From NCBI RefSeq assembly GCF_004798865.1, contig NW_025336481.1, positions 18,260,934 to 18,324,933 on the forward strand: a stretch of 64,000 nt of DNA. The letters run 5' to 3'. Under the pieces are notes generated by a model, which worked only from the letters and a program-made list of their open reading frames with translations, was not told the origin of the DNA and searched no databases. Positions 1 through 10,657 of this stretch are shown here, piece after piece (the stretch's first letter is position 1; each line of letters opens with the position of its first letter). The translations under genes were made by a program, and so were the position numbers. This stretch comes from Varanus komodoensis (Eukaryota; Chordata; Lepidosauria; Squamata; Varanidae).

Positions 1-209
1 AGAGAAGAGCCTAATGCTCGGAACAATAGATGGCAAAAGAAGAAGGGGACGGCAAAGAATGAGGTGGCTAGATGGAGTCACTGAAGCAGTTGGTGTGAGT
101 GAACTCCAGGGTATGGTGGAGGACAGGAAGGCCTGGAGGAATGTTGTCCATGGGGTCGCGATGGGTTGGACACGACTTCGCGACTAACAACAACAACATC
201 AACAACAAC
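1..209 (+). mobile_element. BovB (RTE-clade LINE) 3' end, ORF2 C-terminus intact to stop
   Basis: Reading from base 2, the frame is open to TAA at 185-187. It gives a BovB ORF2 C-terminus with LMLGTIDGKRRRGRQRMRWLDG, then MVEDRKAWRNVVHGVA and TRLRD, the well-known ending of squamate and ruminant BovB. The stop is followed by a CAA-rich tail (to about 209), as expected for RTE elements. The copy continues left of the window. The open frame over 61 codons suggests a fairly young copy. Bases 210-519 of the same EP300 intron hold nothing I recognise. Confidence 0.85.
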
Positions 210-519
210 ACATAGAAATAACGTGCATAGTAATGTAGAAACATAATGGAGCTTGCCTTCCGTCTTTCAATAAATATGTTATCATGGCCTTTGATCTTTG
301 TACACTTGTAGTCTTGTGTTCAGCTTTCATGTGGTTTATGTACAGTTCTAATATTTTTTCCTACAGAGAAATAGGAGTTCATGGCACTTGAAAAGTTAAT
401 TTTGAAAAGGAGCAAGCTACATGAGGGGAGTGTTCATCTCCACAATTGCAATACAGGAGAGCACACAACATACTTTTATTGCCAAGTGTATTATCTAAAG
501 TGTATGATTGATTTTGCAG

Positions 520-676
520 GTTAAGGTAGAATCCATGACAGAGGAATGTAAATCTGAACAAACAGACCAGGAGGAAAAGAAACCAGAAGTGAAGCAAGAC
601 ATAAAGGAAGAGGAGGAAAGACCTAGTACTCCAGGTACTCAGTCTTCTCCAGCTTCAGGACAGTCAAAGAGGAAAA
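520..676 (+). CDS. EP300: EP300 exon 16 (human numbering): acidic/Lys-rich linker before the bromodomain
   Basis: Acceptor TTTTGCAG and donor GTAAGT bound a phase-0 start and a one-base overhang at the end. It encodes a linker of alternating K and E/D with KVESMTEEC, IKEEEERPSTPGTQSSP and GQSKRK, matching the human linker that contains CRD1-adjacent SUMO-type sites. The preceding exons are outside the window. Confidence 0.95.
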
Positions 677-1033
677 GTAAGTTAAACTTTTCTTACCATC
701 TATATGGGAGGACTAAGTAGTTTTCTTAAGATTTGACCATGTATTTAACTTTTTGATATCTAATGGTGCATTAGTTGGAAGACAGACCTGTAACATTTGG
801 CTACATAGTATTAGAATGACTGGATGCTTCCTGCATACATTAACTGTTCAGTAAATTATTTTTAAAGTTGTCACATCTTTAAAGCCTGGTTTTGAGTATT
901 GTAAGTTATAGACTCTGCCTCACACTCCAGCACTGGACACTTTGAGTAGGGAAGCACAGATTTTGCACTGAATGCATAGTATAGAAAATTTCTGGTTTGC
1001 TACTTTAATCTTGCCATCTTGCTTTTTGAAAAG
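677..1033 (+). other. EP300 intron 16, no recognised element
   Basis: 357 bases of AT-rich unique-looking intron. I see no repeat, RNA gene or open frame. The next acceptor ends in AAG, a weak but usable 3' splice site. Confidence 0.7.
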
Positions 1034-1152
1034 TTTTCAAGCCAGAAGAGTTGAGGCAGGCACTCATGCCAACTTTGGAGGCACTTTATCGTCAAGACCC
1101 TGAGTCCCTTCCCTTTCGACAGCCTGTGGATCCCCAACTACTAGGAATTCCT
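1034..1152 (+). CDS. EP300: EP300 exon 17: start of the bromodomain
   Basis: The acceptor is AAAAG and the donor CCT|GTAAGT. It encodes FKPEELRQALMPTLEALYRQ and then the DPESLPFRQPVDPQLLGIP segment, helix Z and the start of the ZA loop of the p300 bromodomain. One base carried from exon 16 completes the first Ile codon; the exon ends in phase 0. Confidence 0.97.
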
Positions 1153-1518
1153 GTAAGTGTATTTTAACAGCATTTTCTTAATCCATAGCCTCTTTGCCAG
1201 GACTTCTGTAAATGTAAAGGGTCTTTTAGCTCTGTCTCATTTTTTTTCTAGATTAGAATTTTGTAGGAGGCCATGAGAAGTCTCATTCAGAGTAAAGTTC
1301 TTGACTTTTCATATATTGGTAATCATCTTTGACTGGTTGGAAGGAAATTATCCCTTAATTTCTGAAAGGGACTGAACATTGTCAGGGTTTCAGTTTATGT
1401 TTGCTTGACAAATGAGAGAAGCAATATTAGCTTCCATAGGAAGAGAATGAATTCCAAGATCATCACCTAAGGGTTCATAATCCTAATTTGTTATGCCTTT
1501 CTGTTTTTGGGGGGGCAG
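1153..1518 (+). other. EP300 intron 17, no recognised element
   Basis: 366 bases; nothing recognised apart from a G-run just before the next acceptor (GGGGGGGCAG), which is unusual because the polypyrimidine tract is interrupted by guanines. Confidence 0.7.
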
Positions 1519-1758
1519 GATTATTTTGATATAGTGAAGAATCCCATGGATCTTTCTACTATCAAGAGGAAGCTTGACACAGGACAGTACCAGGAGCCCT
1601 GGCAATATGTAGATGATATTTGGCTCATGTTCAACAATGCCTGGCTTTACAACCGCAAAACTTCTAGAGTATATAAGTACTGTTCCAAGTTGGCAGAGGT
1701 GTTTGAACAGGAAATTGATCCAGTTATGCAGAGCCTTGGCTATTGCTGTGGACGAAAG
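1519..1758 (+). CDS. EP300: EP300 exon 18: bromodomain core
   Basis: Exactly 80 codons, phase 0 on both sides. It contains DYFDIVKNPMDLSTIKRKL, WQYVDDIWLMFNNAWLYN and VFEQEIDPVMQSLGYCCGRK. The Asn of AWLYN is the conserved acetyl-lysine-binding residue (N1132 in human p300), and the ZA-loop and BC-loop residues are present, so the acetyl-lysine pocket looks intact. It anchors p300 to acetylated histones beside the HAT domain. Confidence 0.98.
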
Positions 1759-2768
1759 GTGAGTGGATGGGGGGCAGGTACTAAGTTGAACTTCAGGAAA
1801 TTGTAACACTTGGTGAAGTGTTCGAAAATCCATCCAAATTCTTCCTGTTAACTTTGAAAATAGCTATGGACTTCAAGTATCTTGAACTTAACAGTCCATT
1901 TTTTATCTTCCTCTCCTGGCTCTAACCTCTCTCTGGTTCTGGGCTGAGTTGTCTTTCAGGTCATTGGAACCTTGCATCTGCAATGGAAAAATAAGTAGAA
2001 ATGGGTGTTGGTGTGAATGTTTCAGTTTGTTGTCTTAAAATGTGTTAGTTTCATACGTCAAAGATGATTAAATATCCCTTATCATCATGTTACTACATAT
2101 AAACTTAAAGCATATGGCTTTCTAAAACATGTTTGTGACGCTGGATCTATCCTTACACAAAATATTCAGTGTATTGGATGTTACAATTTTTTGGGGGCTG
2201 TTTCCTGCTCTTGACGGTGGAATCCTATGCAAACATATTGGAAACAAATCTTACAATGTTAAGTAGGGTGGGTTTTCCAAGTAAGCATGCCTGAGATTAC
2301 TGCCTATAAAACTGTTATGCTGTTATAAAAACAGGGTGTTTTGGTACTTTGGGAAATCAGGAGCAAATGAATTAATGTGTAAATCCATCTTCATTGCACC
2401 ATTATATTTTTACTGATTCTAGAAGTAGACAGTGTTTATTTTGAATGACCAAAATGACTCTTACCGTCTCTTGGCTAGTCAGTGAATACAATCTGTAGCA
2501 ATAGCTAACTAATACTGCACTAAATCATATAATTCTGTACCTGTGCACAGCAGAATTCAGAACCTTCTAGATAAAAACTACTGCAACATTTTGGTGCAGA
2601 GTTTCCCCTCCCCGGGGACAGTACATCTATCCCACAGGATGTGGTCTGTGCCTTACCACTTAGCTATTTTCTTATCACAGAAGAAATTGCAGTATTTAAA
2701 CTCACATGAAGTCCTGTCATAGCACCTTGGATATCTGTAAGCAACTGTTCCCCAATTTTTCCTTGCAG
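1759..2768 (+). other. EP300 intron 18
   Basis: 1010 bases of AT-rich intron. The one element recognised is a short palindrome-like squamate repeat near 2219-2300, listed separately. Confidence 0.6.
2219..2300. repeat. Short dispersed repeat with AATCCTATGCA / palindromic end
   Basis: Begins with GGAATCCTATGCA and ends with GTAAGCATGCCTGAGATTAC, an imperfect inverted copy of the start. I recall this short foldback-like repeat as very common in squamate DNA; related pieces lie near 26862, 27245 and 48545. The family name is not certain. Confidence 0.45.
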
Positions 2769-2857
2769 CTGGAGTTTTCACCACAGACATTATGTTGCTA
2801 TGGCAAACAGTTATGCACAATCCCACGAGATGCTACATATTACAGTTACCAAAACAG
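2769..2857 (+). CDS. EP300: EP300 exon 19: entry to RING/CH2 region
   Basis: Encodes LEFSPQTLCCYGKQLCTIPR and DATYYSYQN, the segment joining the bromodomain to the RING part of CH2. The Cys residues of LCCYGKQLC belong to the zinc-binding RING-like fold that restrains the HAT active site. Ends two bases into an Arg codon at a GTAAGA donor. Confidence 0.97.
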
Positions 2858-5255
2858 GTAAGAGAGCATTTTGGTGCAGTATTCTGCCTGCCATAAAAAT
2901 CACATTAGACAGAGGCGGGGCATGCTCCAAGCCTAAGCTGATTACTGGCCATGCTAACTGCCTAGTTCCACCTTTTAACTTTTATCCCTATTTCAAGGCA
3001 CTAGAATGCTCATATAAACTCTGTGTATGCTATAGTAAGTTTAAAGCTGTTGCAGCACGCCAATCATTACTTTCTCCCTACCAAACAATGCATGGCAAAG
3101 CAAGCATGCCTGCATCTTCAGTTCTTCTTTTTGTGTTTAATCTTTTTTTCCCCCAAGGAAGATGTTTTAAATCCATACATTTGTTGTATCCAAATTTCAA
3201 TACTTAAAGTTGCTTTTATTTAAAAGCTAGATTAAAAACTGGATGCTTACTAAGTCAGGATTGTGCTTATATCAGTCTATCATAGTCTTCCTTCAAAAAT
3301 CAACCAAAAAATTAAAAAACTCTATAATGATCTGTCAAGTTTCCTGAGTACGTATTCATGTTTGGGAACTTAAGTGCCTTGCTAGATCAGACCAAAGTCC
3401 ACCTAGTCCAGAATCTTTTGCAGGAATTCCAGCAACCAGCAGATGCTGTATGGTCCATTGGTATACCTACACTCTTACCTTTTGTCTTTTGCTAGAGTGT
3501 TCCCTTCAGAAGTAAGAGCTCTTTTGAAGAAGGAAGCACTACTGAAAACACAGACTACCTGCTTTTTTATTTTGTCTGGCTTTTGCACATTATATTTGTT
3601 CTCGGTTAGTGAGGAAGTAGATTAGGCAGTAAAGGGTTAACTCACTTCTGTAGAAGCATGAAGTTGATCTGAAGCTCACAAGTTCAGCTTGAGAGCAGTT
3701 ATTTCTTCAGTAAGATTTAATCCCCCTCCAGTAATTTGGTTTTCAGGTTTTCCAATGTAGAGGTTTTCAGGAAGCTGTTTTCACATACCTGTACTTTCAA
3801 CTCATCTTTTTGGAGTGTTAAGGGGGGTTTTTAAAACCCAAAACTAAAATTTCACTTTAATTTTATCAAAAATTTCAACTTGATCCTATACAAATGGAAC
3901 TGTTATCCAAAGAGCTGATGTAAGGAATTGGGCATTTCTACTACAGTTTACGACATCCTAATCAGCAGACCCTCAATGCCATTAATTTCCTGTTAATTTC
4001 AAAAGCAATGTGCTATGTGGAATGGAACAGTATAATCCAAAACATGGAACTCAAAGCCCTTGGCAGATGGCGCTATTGCAGTGGTTTGGGACTTTCCTTT
4101 TTAAACATACAAGCTGATTTTTCTATCCTTGTATTGTTATAAATGAACAAGCTATTGTTACATACCTGAAGAGAGGATGGGTTGGGAAAGAGAGGATGGG
4201 TTGCCATTTCATAGCAGTTACAAATCCCATACTGTTGGTTTTGTTTTGCTTTTAAGATACTGTCATGGTTCTGTTTTTTGTTTTTGTTCCTTTTTGTTGT
4301 GTTTGTACTCTCAAATTAACTTGTTTAACATAGAAAGACTGTGGTTTCTGTACACTCTTGATGTAGAAAAGATCTTGAGCAAAACACTCAAAGTTAATTT
4401 TAGATGAAGAATCCTTTAAGTATCTCAGTCATACTGTGATTCCAGTTTGAAGTACATCAGCATTTCACATATTGAGAACCTAAATATGTGTAGCTGATCA
4501 TCTTCTATATCTAATATTGTAGCATATAATGAATAATTATGTGGAAATAGTGTTCAAGATAGTTACTATTGCTTTAAACAGATATTTTAAGCAAACATTT
4601 CAGGAGGGAAAGACTGTGCTCTTTCAACATCTGAGCATTCTAAAGATGGATTGTTTTCACCCCTTTCTAGCCCTCTCCTGGCAGATGTTCTTGTGAAAGG
4701 AATTGCTACCCTGATTCAGATGTCAGAGCAGCAATTATTCTTAACCCCTTTCCTTCTTCATTTTAATTCTTTGCTTTATGTGGCATTGATTATTGAAATG
4801 AGGAGAACATGGATATACTAAAATGGAATACTCTTTATTTGCTATAAATTTGCTGCTTGTGATCCCGTTTGAGAGATTTAATGCTAATCTGTGCTTTGCC
4901 TTGGCTTTCTGCTTTGTGTTGTCCTGTCTTGCTTCTGTGTTCTTTGTTTTTCGTCCTGCAAACCCCCATTTCTTCGTGTGTATGTGTGTTTTTTATTTCT
5001 CCTTCATGATTGTCGTTGTCTGCACTTGGCTTTGATTGCAAAAAACAACCCAAAACCAAAACCAAAACAAAACAACCAAACACAAACTTTGGGTCCCATA
5101 AATCTTCATCATTGAATGTCCCTGTCGTCGTTGATGGCCTGCTCTCTGCTCCCGCCCCCCTCCTTGGCCTGCTGTGATTGGTGACTCCGTTGCTTGGCTT
5201 GGGCTGTGTTGTGTGGACGGAACAGTTCACCCAAATATGGCCTTCTTGCCGACAG
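2858..5255 (+). other. EP300 intron 19
   Basis: 2.4 kb of AT-rich intron. It contains a short CR1-like fragment (3371-3447) and an A/C-rich simple stretch with a CCAAAA/CAAAA pattern at about 5040-5080. Nothing else recognised; open frames here are short and unlike any protein I know. Confidence 0.6.
3371..3447 (-). mobile_element. CR1 LINE 3' fragment
   Basis: CTTGCTAGATCAGACCAAAG, then CACCTAGTCCAG, match the phrase 'ctggatcagaccaaaggtccatctagtccag' that marks reptile CR1 3' regions. The better preserved CR1 at 44555 carries the same phrase. Confidence 0.6.
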
Positions 5256-5336
5256 GTATCATTTCTGTGAGAAGTGCTTCAATGAAATCCAAGGGGAGAG
5301 CGTTTCTCTGGGGGATGACCCATCACAACCACAAAC
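5256..5336 (+). CDS. EP300: EP300 exon 20: RING/CH2
   Basis: Encodes (R)YHFCEKCFNEIQGESVSLGD and DPSQPQT. The C-x2-C pair (FCEKC) is a zinc ligand pair of the CH2 RING. Starts by completing the Arg codon of exon 19; donor GTGAGT. Confidence 0.97.
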
Positions 5337-5404
5337 GTGAGTAGCTATATCCTTTTCAATTTTTTTAAACAAAAGAATAACATTAGTCTCATCATGGTCT
5401 AAAT

Positions 5405-5535
5405 CAGAGATAGGCGTTTTTGTGCCCTCCAGATGTTTTGGACTACAATTTCCACATACTGCAGCCAGCATGGCTAATGGTTAGGAATCACGGGAGTTGT
5501 TTAATACACCTGGAAGGCACCAGGTTTCTTACCCT
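5405..5535. mobile_element. Foldback (MITE-like) repeat with imperfect terminal inverted repeats
   Basis: Left arm TGCCCTCCAGATGTTTTGGA and right arm ending CACCTGGAAGGCACCAGGTT are imperfect reverse complements. The centre CAGCCAGCATGGCTAATGG is also typical. I recall this 'CTCCAGATGTT...ACTACAA' repeat as widespread in lizards and snakes and likely a non-autonomous DNA transposon. A related copy is at 41388-41525. Confidence 0.55.
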
Positions 5536-6364
5536 TGTCTAAACATTACAACTTGTGCCATTTATGAGCAGAACAGAACAACCTGGATAAAGCTCAAATG
5601 GTGTGTTTCAGAACAAGCTCCTGCTTTAAAACATCAGGTCATTGTTTTGGGGAGAATAAGAAGCATCAGTCTTTAAATGCAGAAAAATTCCTGCAGTTAA
5701 ATGTGTATGTCTGATGAGTGCATGTGAAGCCTTAATGCCTTTATGCTTTTTCTTTTTTTTTAAGTATATGAGCAGCCCGAAAATTTGTGCTTTGCCTTTG
5801 CTTTATAGGGACTTCATAGCTTCCTAATTCCAAGTTGTGTGGTAATTAAACTACCCCCCCCCGTATTTTAATAACAACTTGATTAACCTACAGAATAGGA
5901 AGAAATTGTTGCAACCATGTGCATAACTGAATGCTGACTTAAATGTTAAAGCAGAAATTACATTTTTGTTCAGTATGATAGAAACACATTCTAGTCACAC
6001 AATAAAATGTGAATATGAATGGAATGTCTATAGAAAGATCGCACACATGCTTTGATACTTACCAATTGCAATTATATATAAAATTATATAATTTAAGGCA
6101 GTATTGTGTAAATGTCACTATCTGCAGATTTGTTTAATACTTCCAGAACATAATTTTAACATATGTGTTAAAAACATAAATGATTGCAGTTAGAATGGAC
6201 AATTCCTTGTAGTGCTGCAAATAAAAGTTTGAATCAAGGGGTGTTATTCTTTTGATGTAACCACTTCCATTGGAAAACTGGTAGTTGTGAGTCCTCCTCC
6301 TTCATTCATGACCTCAGAATCTGCTCTTTAAAGGTGGAAGACTCTTTGCAGAAGACTGCAGCAA

Positions 6365-6437
6365 GGGGAGCAGAGTCCTTGTTGTAAGCCATCCTGAGAC
6401 GTCATAAAGGACAGCATATAAATGTTTTAAATAAATA
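6365..6437 (+). mobile_element. L2-type LINE 3' tip
   Basis: GCAAGGGGAGCAGAG, then TTGTAAGCCATCCTGAGACG and ATATAAATGTTTTAAATAAA, resemble the 3'UTR end 'ttgtaagccgccctgag...taaaataaataaa' seen in the L2 copies at 45729 and 48754, but are more diverged. Confidence 0.55.
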
Positions 6438-7449
6438 CTAGCAGGCTTTGGTTTTAACCCAAAGATTTTGTAGAGGAGGGCTGTACAACTTGATTCATAT
6501 GAAAGTATTAACAAGACAGGTGCTGCAAACAAATGATTTTAATGCCAAATATTCTACAACTGAACTGAGGCATTTCTTCGAAGCAGGAAATCCTTATTCT
6601 TTAGTATGGTCTACCACTAATTTACAGCTGCAGAAAGATGCCATGAGGTAGACTTTCTAGAAATCAGTTTTATTTTTCTTTGCAACACAATAAGTTACAG
6701 ATTTCATAGATGATCCTTCCATATACTACTGTTTTAATATTATATTAGTCTTAAGGTGTTAGTTGCTAAAAAGTAGCTTATGGTATTGATTTTGTAGTTA
6801 TGTCATATAATAGGAATTATGTTTATATTCACAATGTTTCCACTGAGTGTAGGTAACATTAAAATAGTAGGTGATTACAAATCTTTCCAATTAGCTTATT
6901 GATGCAACTGTGGATTGTGTTGTGCTAGATTAAAATCAAACATAGCCTCAATATGTGGCATGTTTCTTCTTCTTGAGAAAATTGGATACTTTATTTCCAT
7001 ATTACCCATATGACTGGAATGGCAGTCCTGCCTTAAACATATTACCACACATGCCTAAAATTTGTGTTAGTACATTTTTGTGGTGAAGTGCACAGGGTTT
7101 TAACAGATTTTAAATGCAGTTGAATTCTGAGAAGGCATATTATTCCAGCAAAACAAAAAGCAAAAGAGAGCTAGATAACTCATGGCTAGGTAACAATTTA
7201 ATAACTAGGGCACTGCAAACAAGCAAATCACAGATGTTACTGGCACTTACCATAACTCTTATGGCATTATCTCTGGCAATATCAGTGCTTGGAAGGGAAC
7301 TATGGCTTTCCTTCAGATAATGAAGGCCCTGGTTACCTGAATTTAATAAAGCAGTTATCAATAAAAAGTAATGATTCAGTTTTAAAAGACTTGGTAAAAA
7401 GAAAAAAATACTAACTTGGTACCTAAGTGATGGTAACTTTGGGTGCTTT

Positions 7450-7980
7450 AAAAGTTTGTCAGGTGAGGCTTTTCAAAGCTGAGGCAGCACTGCTGAAAAC
7501 ATCTCCCCTTGTTTGCTGTTCACCCAGTGTCTAAAGAATGGGGACACATAAGGGTCTTACAAGAAGATCTCAGGGGTTGGACAGGTTCATATGAGGAAAA
7601 GCATTCTTCTGGTCTCGTGGCATTTGGGGGCTTAAATGTCAAAAACAACACATTGATCTTAACCTGGGAACAAGCTGTCAATAGGCTAAGAGCACATGGT
7701 ACAGCCATCTCACTGAAGCTGAGCAGGTTGAATATAGCCAGTGACTGCACTGGGGACTGCTTGAGAACTGCATGTATGCCACATTCAGTTCTGTGACAGA
7801 AGAGGGGATATAATGTACTTACATAACCAATAAAATATAACTTTAATACTAACAAACTGGTTCATGGTTTAGCTGCTATGTTCTGAACCAGCTGAAGTTT
7901 CTCTACAGTTTTTAAAGGTAGCTCCATATACAATGCATTACAATCGTCTGACTTTGTTTCCAGAGTGCAGTAAGCTATTT
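7450..7980 (-). mobile_element. Old, broken L2-type LINE fragment
   Basis: Pieces such as GGGGACACATAAGGGTC, ATCTCAGGGGTTGGACAGGT and GTTCTGAACCAGCTGAAGTT with CATTACAATCGTCTGA follow the antisense order of the L2 copy at 52381-56180 but are much decayed. Boundaries are approximate, and a stretch in the middle (about 7630-7850) may be foreign. Confidence 0.45.
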
Positions 7981-8290
7981 TTGTTAAGGAAGGGTTTCAT
8001 TTTGAGGGAGGACAAAAATGCTTGGCTAATGTATCAACTAGTCATAGGTTTTGATTATGTTAGTTAGATTATGTTAAGTTTTGATTATTTGAAGATGCCA
8101 TGCTTCATACAGCGAAGCTTCATAAAACATCACTTAACTCTGATGCTTAATGCAGACAACATAATACTTTTAAACAAACAGGAACTTGTTTTATATTTCA
8201 TGGGGCCTGTTTGCACACATATACAATCCCATCCATGACAAGAGGGTGGATTTGGTTGACTAAACACATGATAGCTAGTCAGTAATCTTG

Positions 8291-8602
8291 CTTTTGAGGC
8301 CTTTGAATTGTGGTGCTGGAGAAGACTCCTGCAAGTCCCATGGGCCACAAGGAGATCAAACCAGTCAGTCTTAGAGGAGATCAACCCTGACTGCTCTTTA
8401 GAAGGCCAGATCCTGAAGATGAAACTCAAATACTTTGACCACCTAATGAGAAGGAAGCACTCCCTGGAGAAGACCCAGTGAGTCCTTCCTGGGAGCAATT
8501 GATGGCAAAAGAAGAAGGGGATGGCAGAGGATGAGGTGGCTAGATGGAGTTGCTGAAGCAGTCTGTGTGAGCTTAGGTGGACTCTGGGGAACAACAACAA
8601 CC
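8291..8602 (+). mobile_element. BovB LINE fragment, internally deleted
   Basis: Carries the BovB ORF2 phrases KLKYFDHLMRRKHSLEKT-like and GKRRRGWQRMRWLDG in broken frames, then jumps to an ACAACAACAA tail. The usual MVEDRKAWR...TRL segment before the tail is missing, so this copy lost about 80 bases compared with the one at 1-209. Confidence 0.8.
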
Positions 8603-9002
8603 TTGCTTTGCCTAAGGAGAACATTATCTCTCAATTCTGACCATACTGTTACATCCTGTAACCACCTTCTGACTTTTGAAGCATCTGTACAAAGGTAGCA
8701 GTGCTTAACTGTATGGTCACAAGCTATGGATAACCACTCTAAACACTTAAGCAGCCATTGCATTTGTTCCCATTTGTCAAAATTCACCTGTCAAGTACAC
8801 TGGAACGATGGAAAGGAAAAATATATTCATGCTAGGATGTTAGATGCTATCATATTGTTCCATTTAGCCTTCCTTTTTGTTCCTCAAGTCAATTAAGTGT
8901 AGGAAAGTTCTTCTTTAACCTGCTATAGTCACTAGATAACATTTGTATTATGAACAGTTGCTTATCCTTGTCACATCTAAGATTATCAATTTCTCTCCTC
9001 AG

Positions 9003-9059
9003 CACAATAAATAAAGATCAATTTTCAAAAAGAAAAAATGATACACTGGATCCTGAACA
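9003..9059 (+). CDS. EP300: EP300 exon 21: CH2 insert (57 bases)
   Basis: Encodes TINKDQFSKRKNDTLDPE, the loop between the RING and PHD portions of CH2, with the basic SKRK. It starts two bases into a Thr codon and ends two bases into the next codon (Gln here; Leu in human as I recall). Donor GTAAGT. Confidence 0.95.
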
Positions 9060-9440
9060 GTAAGTACACACGAGCTGCTCAAATCACACCTTTAAGAATT
9101 TAATTACTACTTTAAAAAGGCAAGCTTTTCCACTATCTTTATTTCATTTAACCTTTTTTTAGCATTTTAGCTTTACTCCCTTGGTCTAATAGCTACAGTG
9201 TTGATATTGTATTCTGTTGTGAAGAAAACAAAAGCTTGCTTGCCAAAATGTTGTCCTAAAGGATGTTCCATTTTGTGCTTGGTGCAGTAAAATGTTGGTG
9301 AATTGCTGTAATTTTCAAAATTAGAATATACTGAATGCATTTGTCTTTAGGGTCAAAAACTATATCAAATTTTGTGCAGCTTTCCTACTCATCTTAAAGA
9401 GTTCAGTCTCTTTTGTAATGTTCCCAGCTTCATCTCTAAA

Positions 9441-9492
<52 letters not shown>

Positions 9493-9776
9493 GAGATCTT
9501 AAGTTCTGAATTTTCTCTCTAATAGGGTTTGAGAAAAGGAAAGTTTATGGTATTGACACCTAATACTATTGTAGTCGACTTTGGGGAGTAGTGGCTTGGG
9601 CTTGTGCAGCACCATTTTGAAGCATAACACATGTGCCTGTTTCTAAGTGAAAATAATTGCACAGTTAATAAGTATAGTTCTGTATGATCTCTGATAGAAA
9701 AGCAAAATATGATTTCAGAACAATTCTGTTACTCTCTAATGTGTCCTGTGTTTATGCTTTTATCCCTCTCTTCCAG
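9060..9776 (+). other. EP300 intron 21
   Basis: 717 bases of AT-rich intron with one (TG)n microsatellite at 9443-9491; nothing else recognised. Confidence 0.6.
9443..9491. repeat. (TG)n microsatellite
   Basis: An uninterrupted TG dinucleotide run of about 24 units, with potential to form Z-DNA and likely length-polymorphic. Confidence 0.97.
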
Positions 9777-9854
9777 ATTTGTTGAATGTATAGAATGTGG
9801 AAGAAAAATGCATCAAATTTGTGTACTTCACAATGAGATAATCTGGCCATCTGG
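9777..9854 (+). CDS. EP300: EP300 exon 22: PHD finger
   Basis: Encodes FVECIECGRKMHQICVLHNE and IIWPSG. C-x2-C, H and C ligands of the PHD finger are visible. The donor is GG|GTGGGT, weaker than its neighbours; read-through would add a few residues and stop, so it is taken as the normal boundary because GG joins C of exon 23 to make Gly. Confidence 0.96.
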
Positions 9855-10589
9855 GTGGGTTGTTTGTTCCTTGACTTTTTTCTCCAAGAATGTTAATTGG
9901 CTATATATTGATAGGTTTGCATGCAGATCTAAAAAAAACTGACACTGCCTACTGTTCTGTCTTGAAATTGTGCTGCTGCCATAACCTAAAGCAGAATCCA
10001 TGCTAATGTGTGATGTTCCTTAAAAGGTTTTAAATTTAGTCTTATTTCTTGAAGTCTCAGGGCTGTTTTGTTGAAGATCAGCAAGCCCTTTTAATAGATA
10101 TTTGCTGACATTCTGCTATGTAAGTCTGGTGTTCCTTCAGGTGATCATTCCACAACCCAAGTCATAGGACATTTAATTATATAGTTCCAATAGATTACTT
10201 ACTGATGGATGTAGATCAGAATATATCATATCATCTTCCATTAGTCCACCCCATGATATTGACCTTACTGAGTTTCATGCTCTTTGCAGAAAGTGTTTAA
10301 GAAGGAGAAGGCAGGTGTGGTAGTGGCATAGATTAATAAATGAATGCAATTAAAATTAGTGTTCTGCTTAATTCGCAAGAATAGATGAAAAACACATCTA
10401 TTTGGGCAGTGGATCCTTTCAGTGATTGCTGCTTTTATAAGTGATTGAAACACAGCATATTACCCTTCTTTAGATAGGGTAATTAGGGTTTATTAGAATG
10501 CTAGAAAGTAAGTGAATATGTTTGTGGCGATTATTCACACTTCTGTTAGAAATATGCATGGATAAGTAATTTTACTACTTCTATTTTAG
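9855..10589 (+). other. EP300 intron 22, no recognised element
   Basis: 735 bases of AT-rich intron with no recognised repeat or RNA. Confidence 0.6.
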
Positions 10590-10657
10590 CTTTGTTTGTG
10601 ATGGTTGCCTAAAGAAAACAGGGAGAACCCGAAGAGAGAATAAATTCTCTGCTAGAA
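10590..10657 (+). CDS. EP300: EP300 exon 23: end of CH2
   Basis: Encodes FVCDGCLKKTGRTRRENKFS and AR. The FVCDGC pair supplies the last PHD zinc ligands. Donor GTAAGT after one base of an Arg codon. Confidence 0.97.

Larger units (their letters stand above)
5337..9002 (+). other. EP300 intron 20, repeat-bearing
   Basis: The largest EP300 intron in the window (3.7 kb). It carries a foldback element at 5405-5535, an L2 3' tip at 6365-6437, an old L2 piece at about 7450-7980 and a BovB piece at 8291-8602. The remainder (about 5540-6360, 6440-7450, 7980-8290, 8603-9002) shows nothing recognised. Confidence 0.6.

Noticed and set aside
5041-5080. A/C-rich tract as a structured or regulatory element
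   Set aside because: A simple CCAAAA/CAAAA low-complexity run with no further signal.
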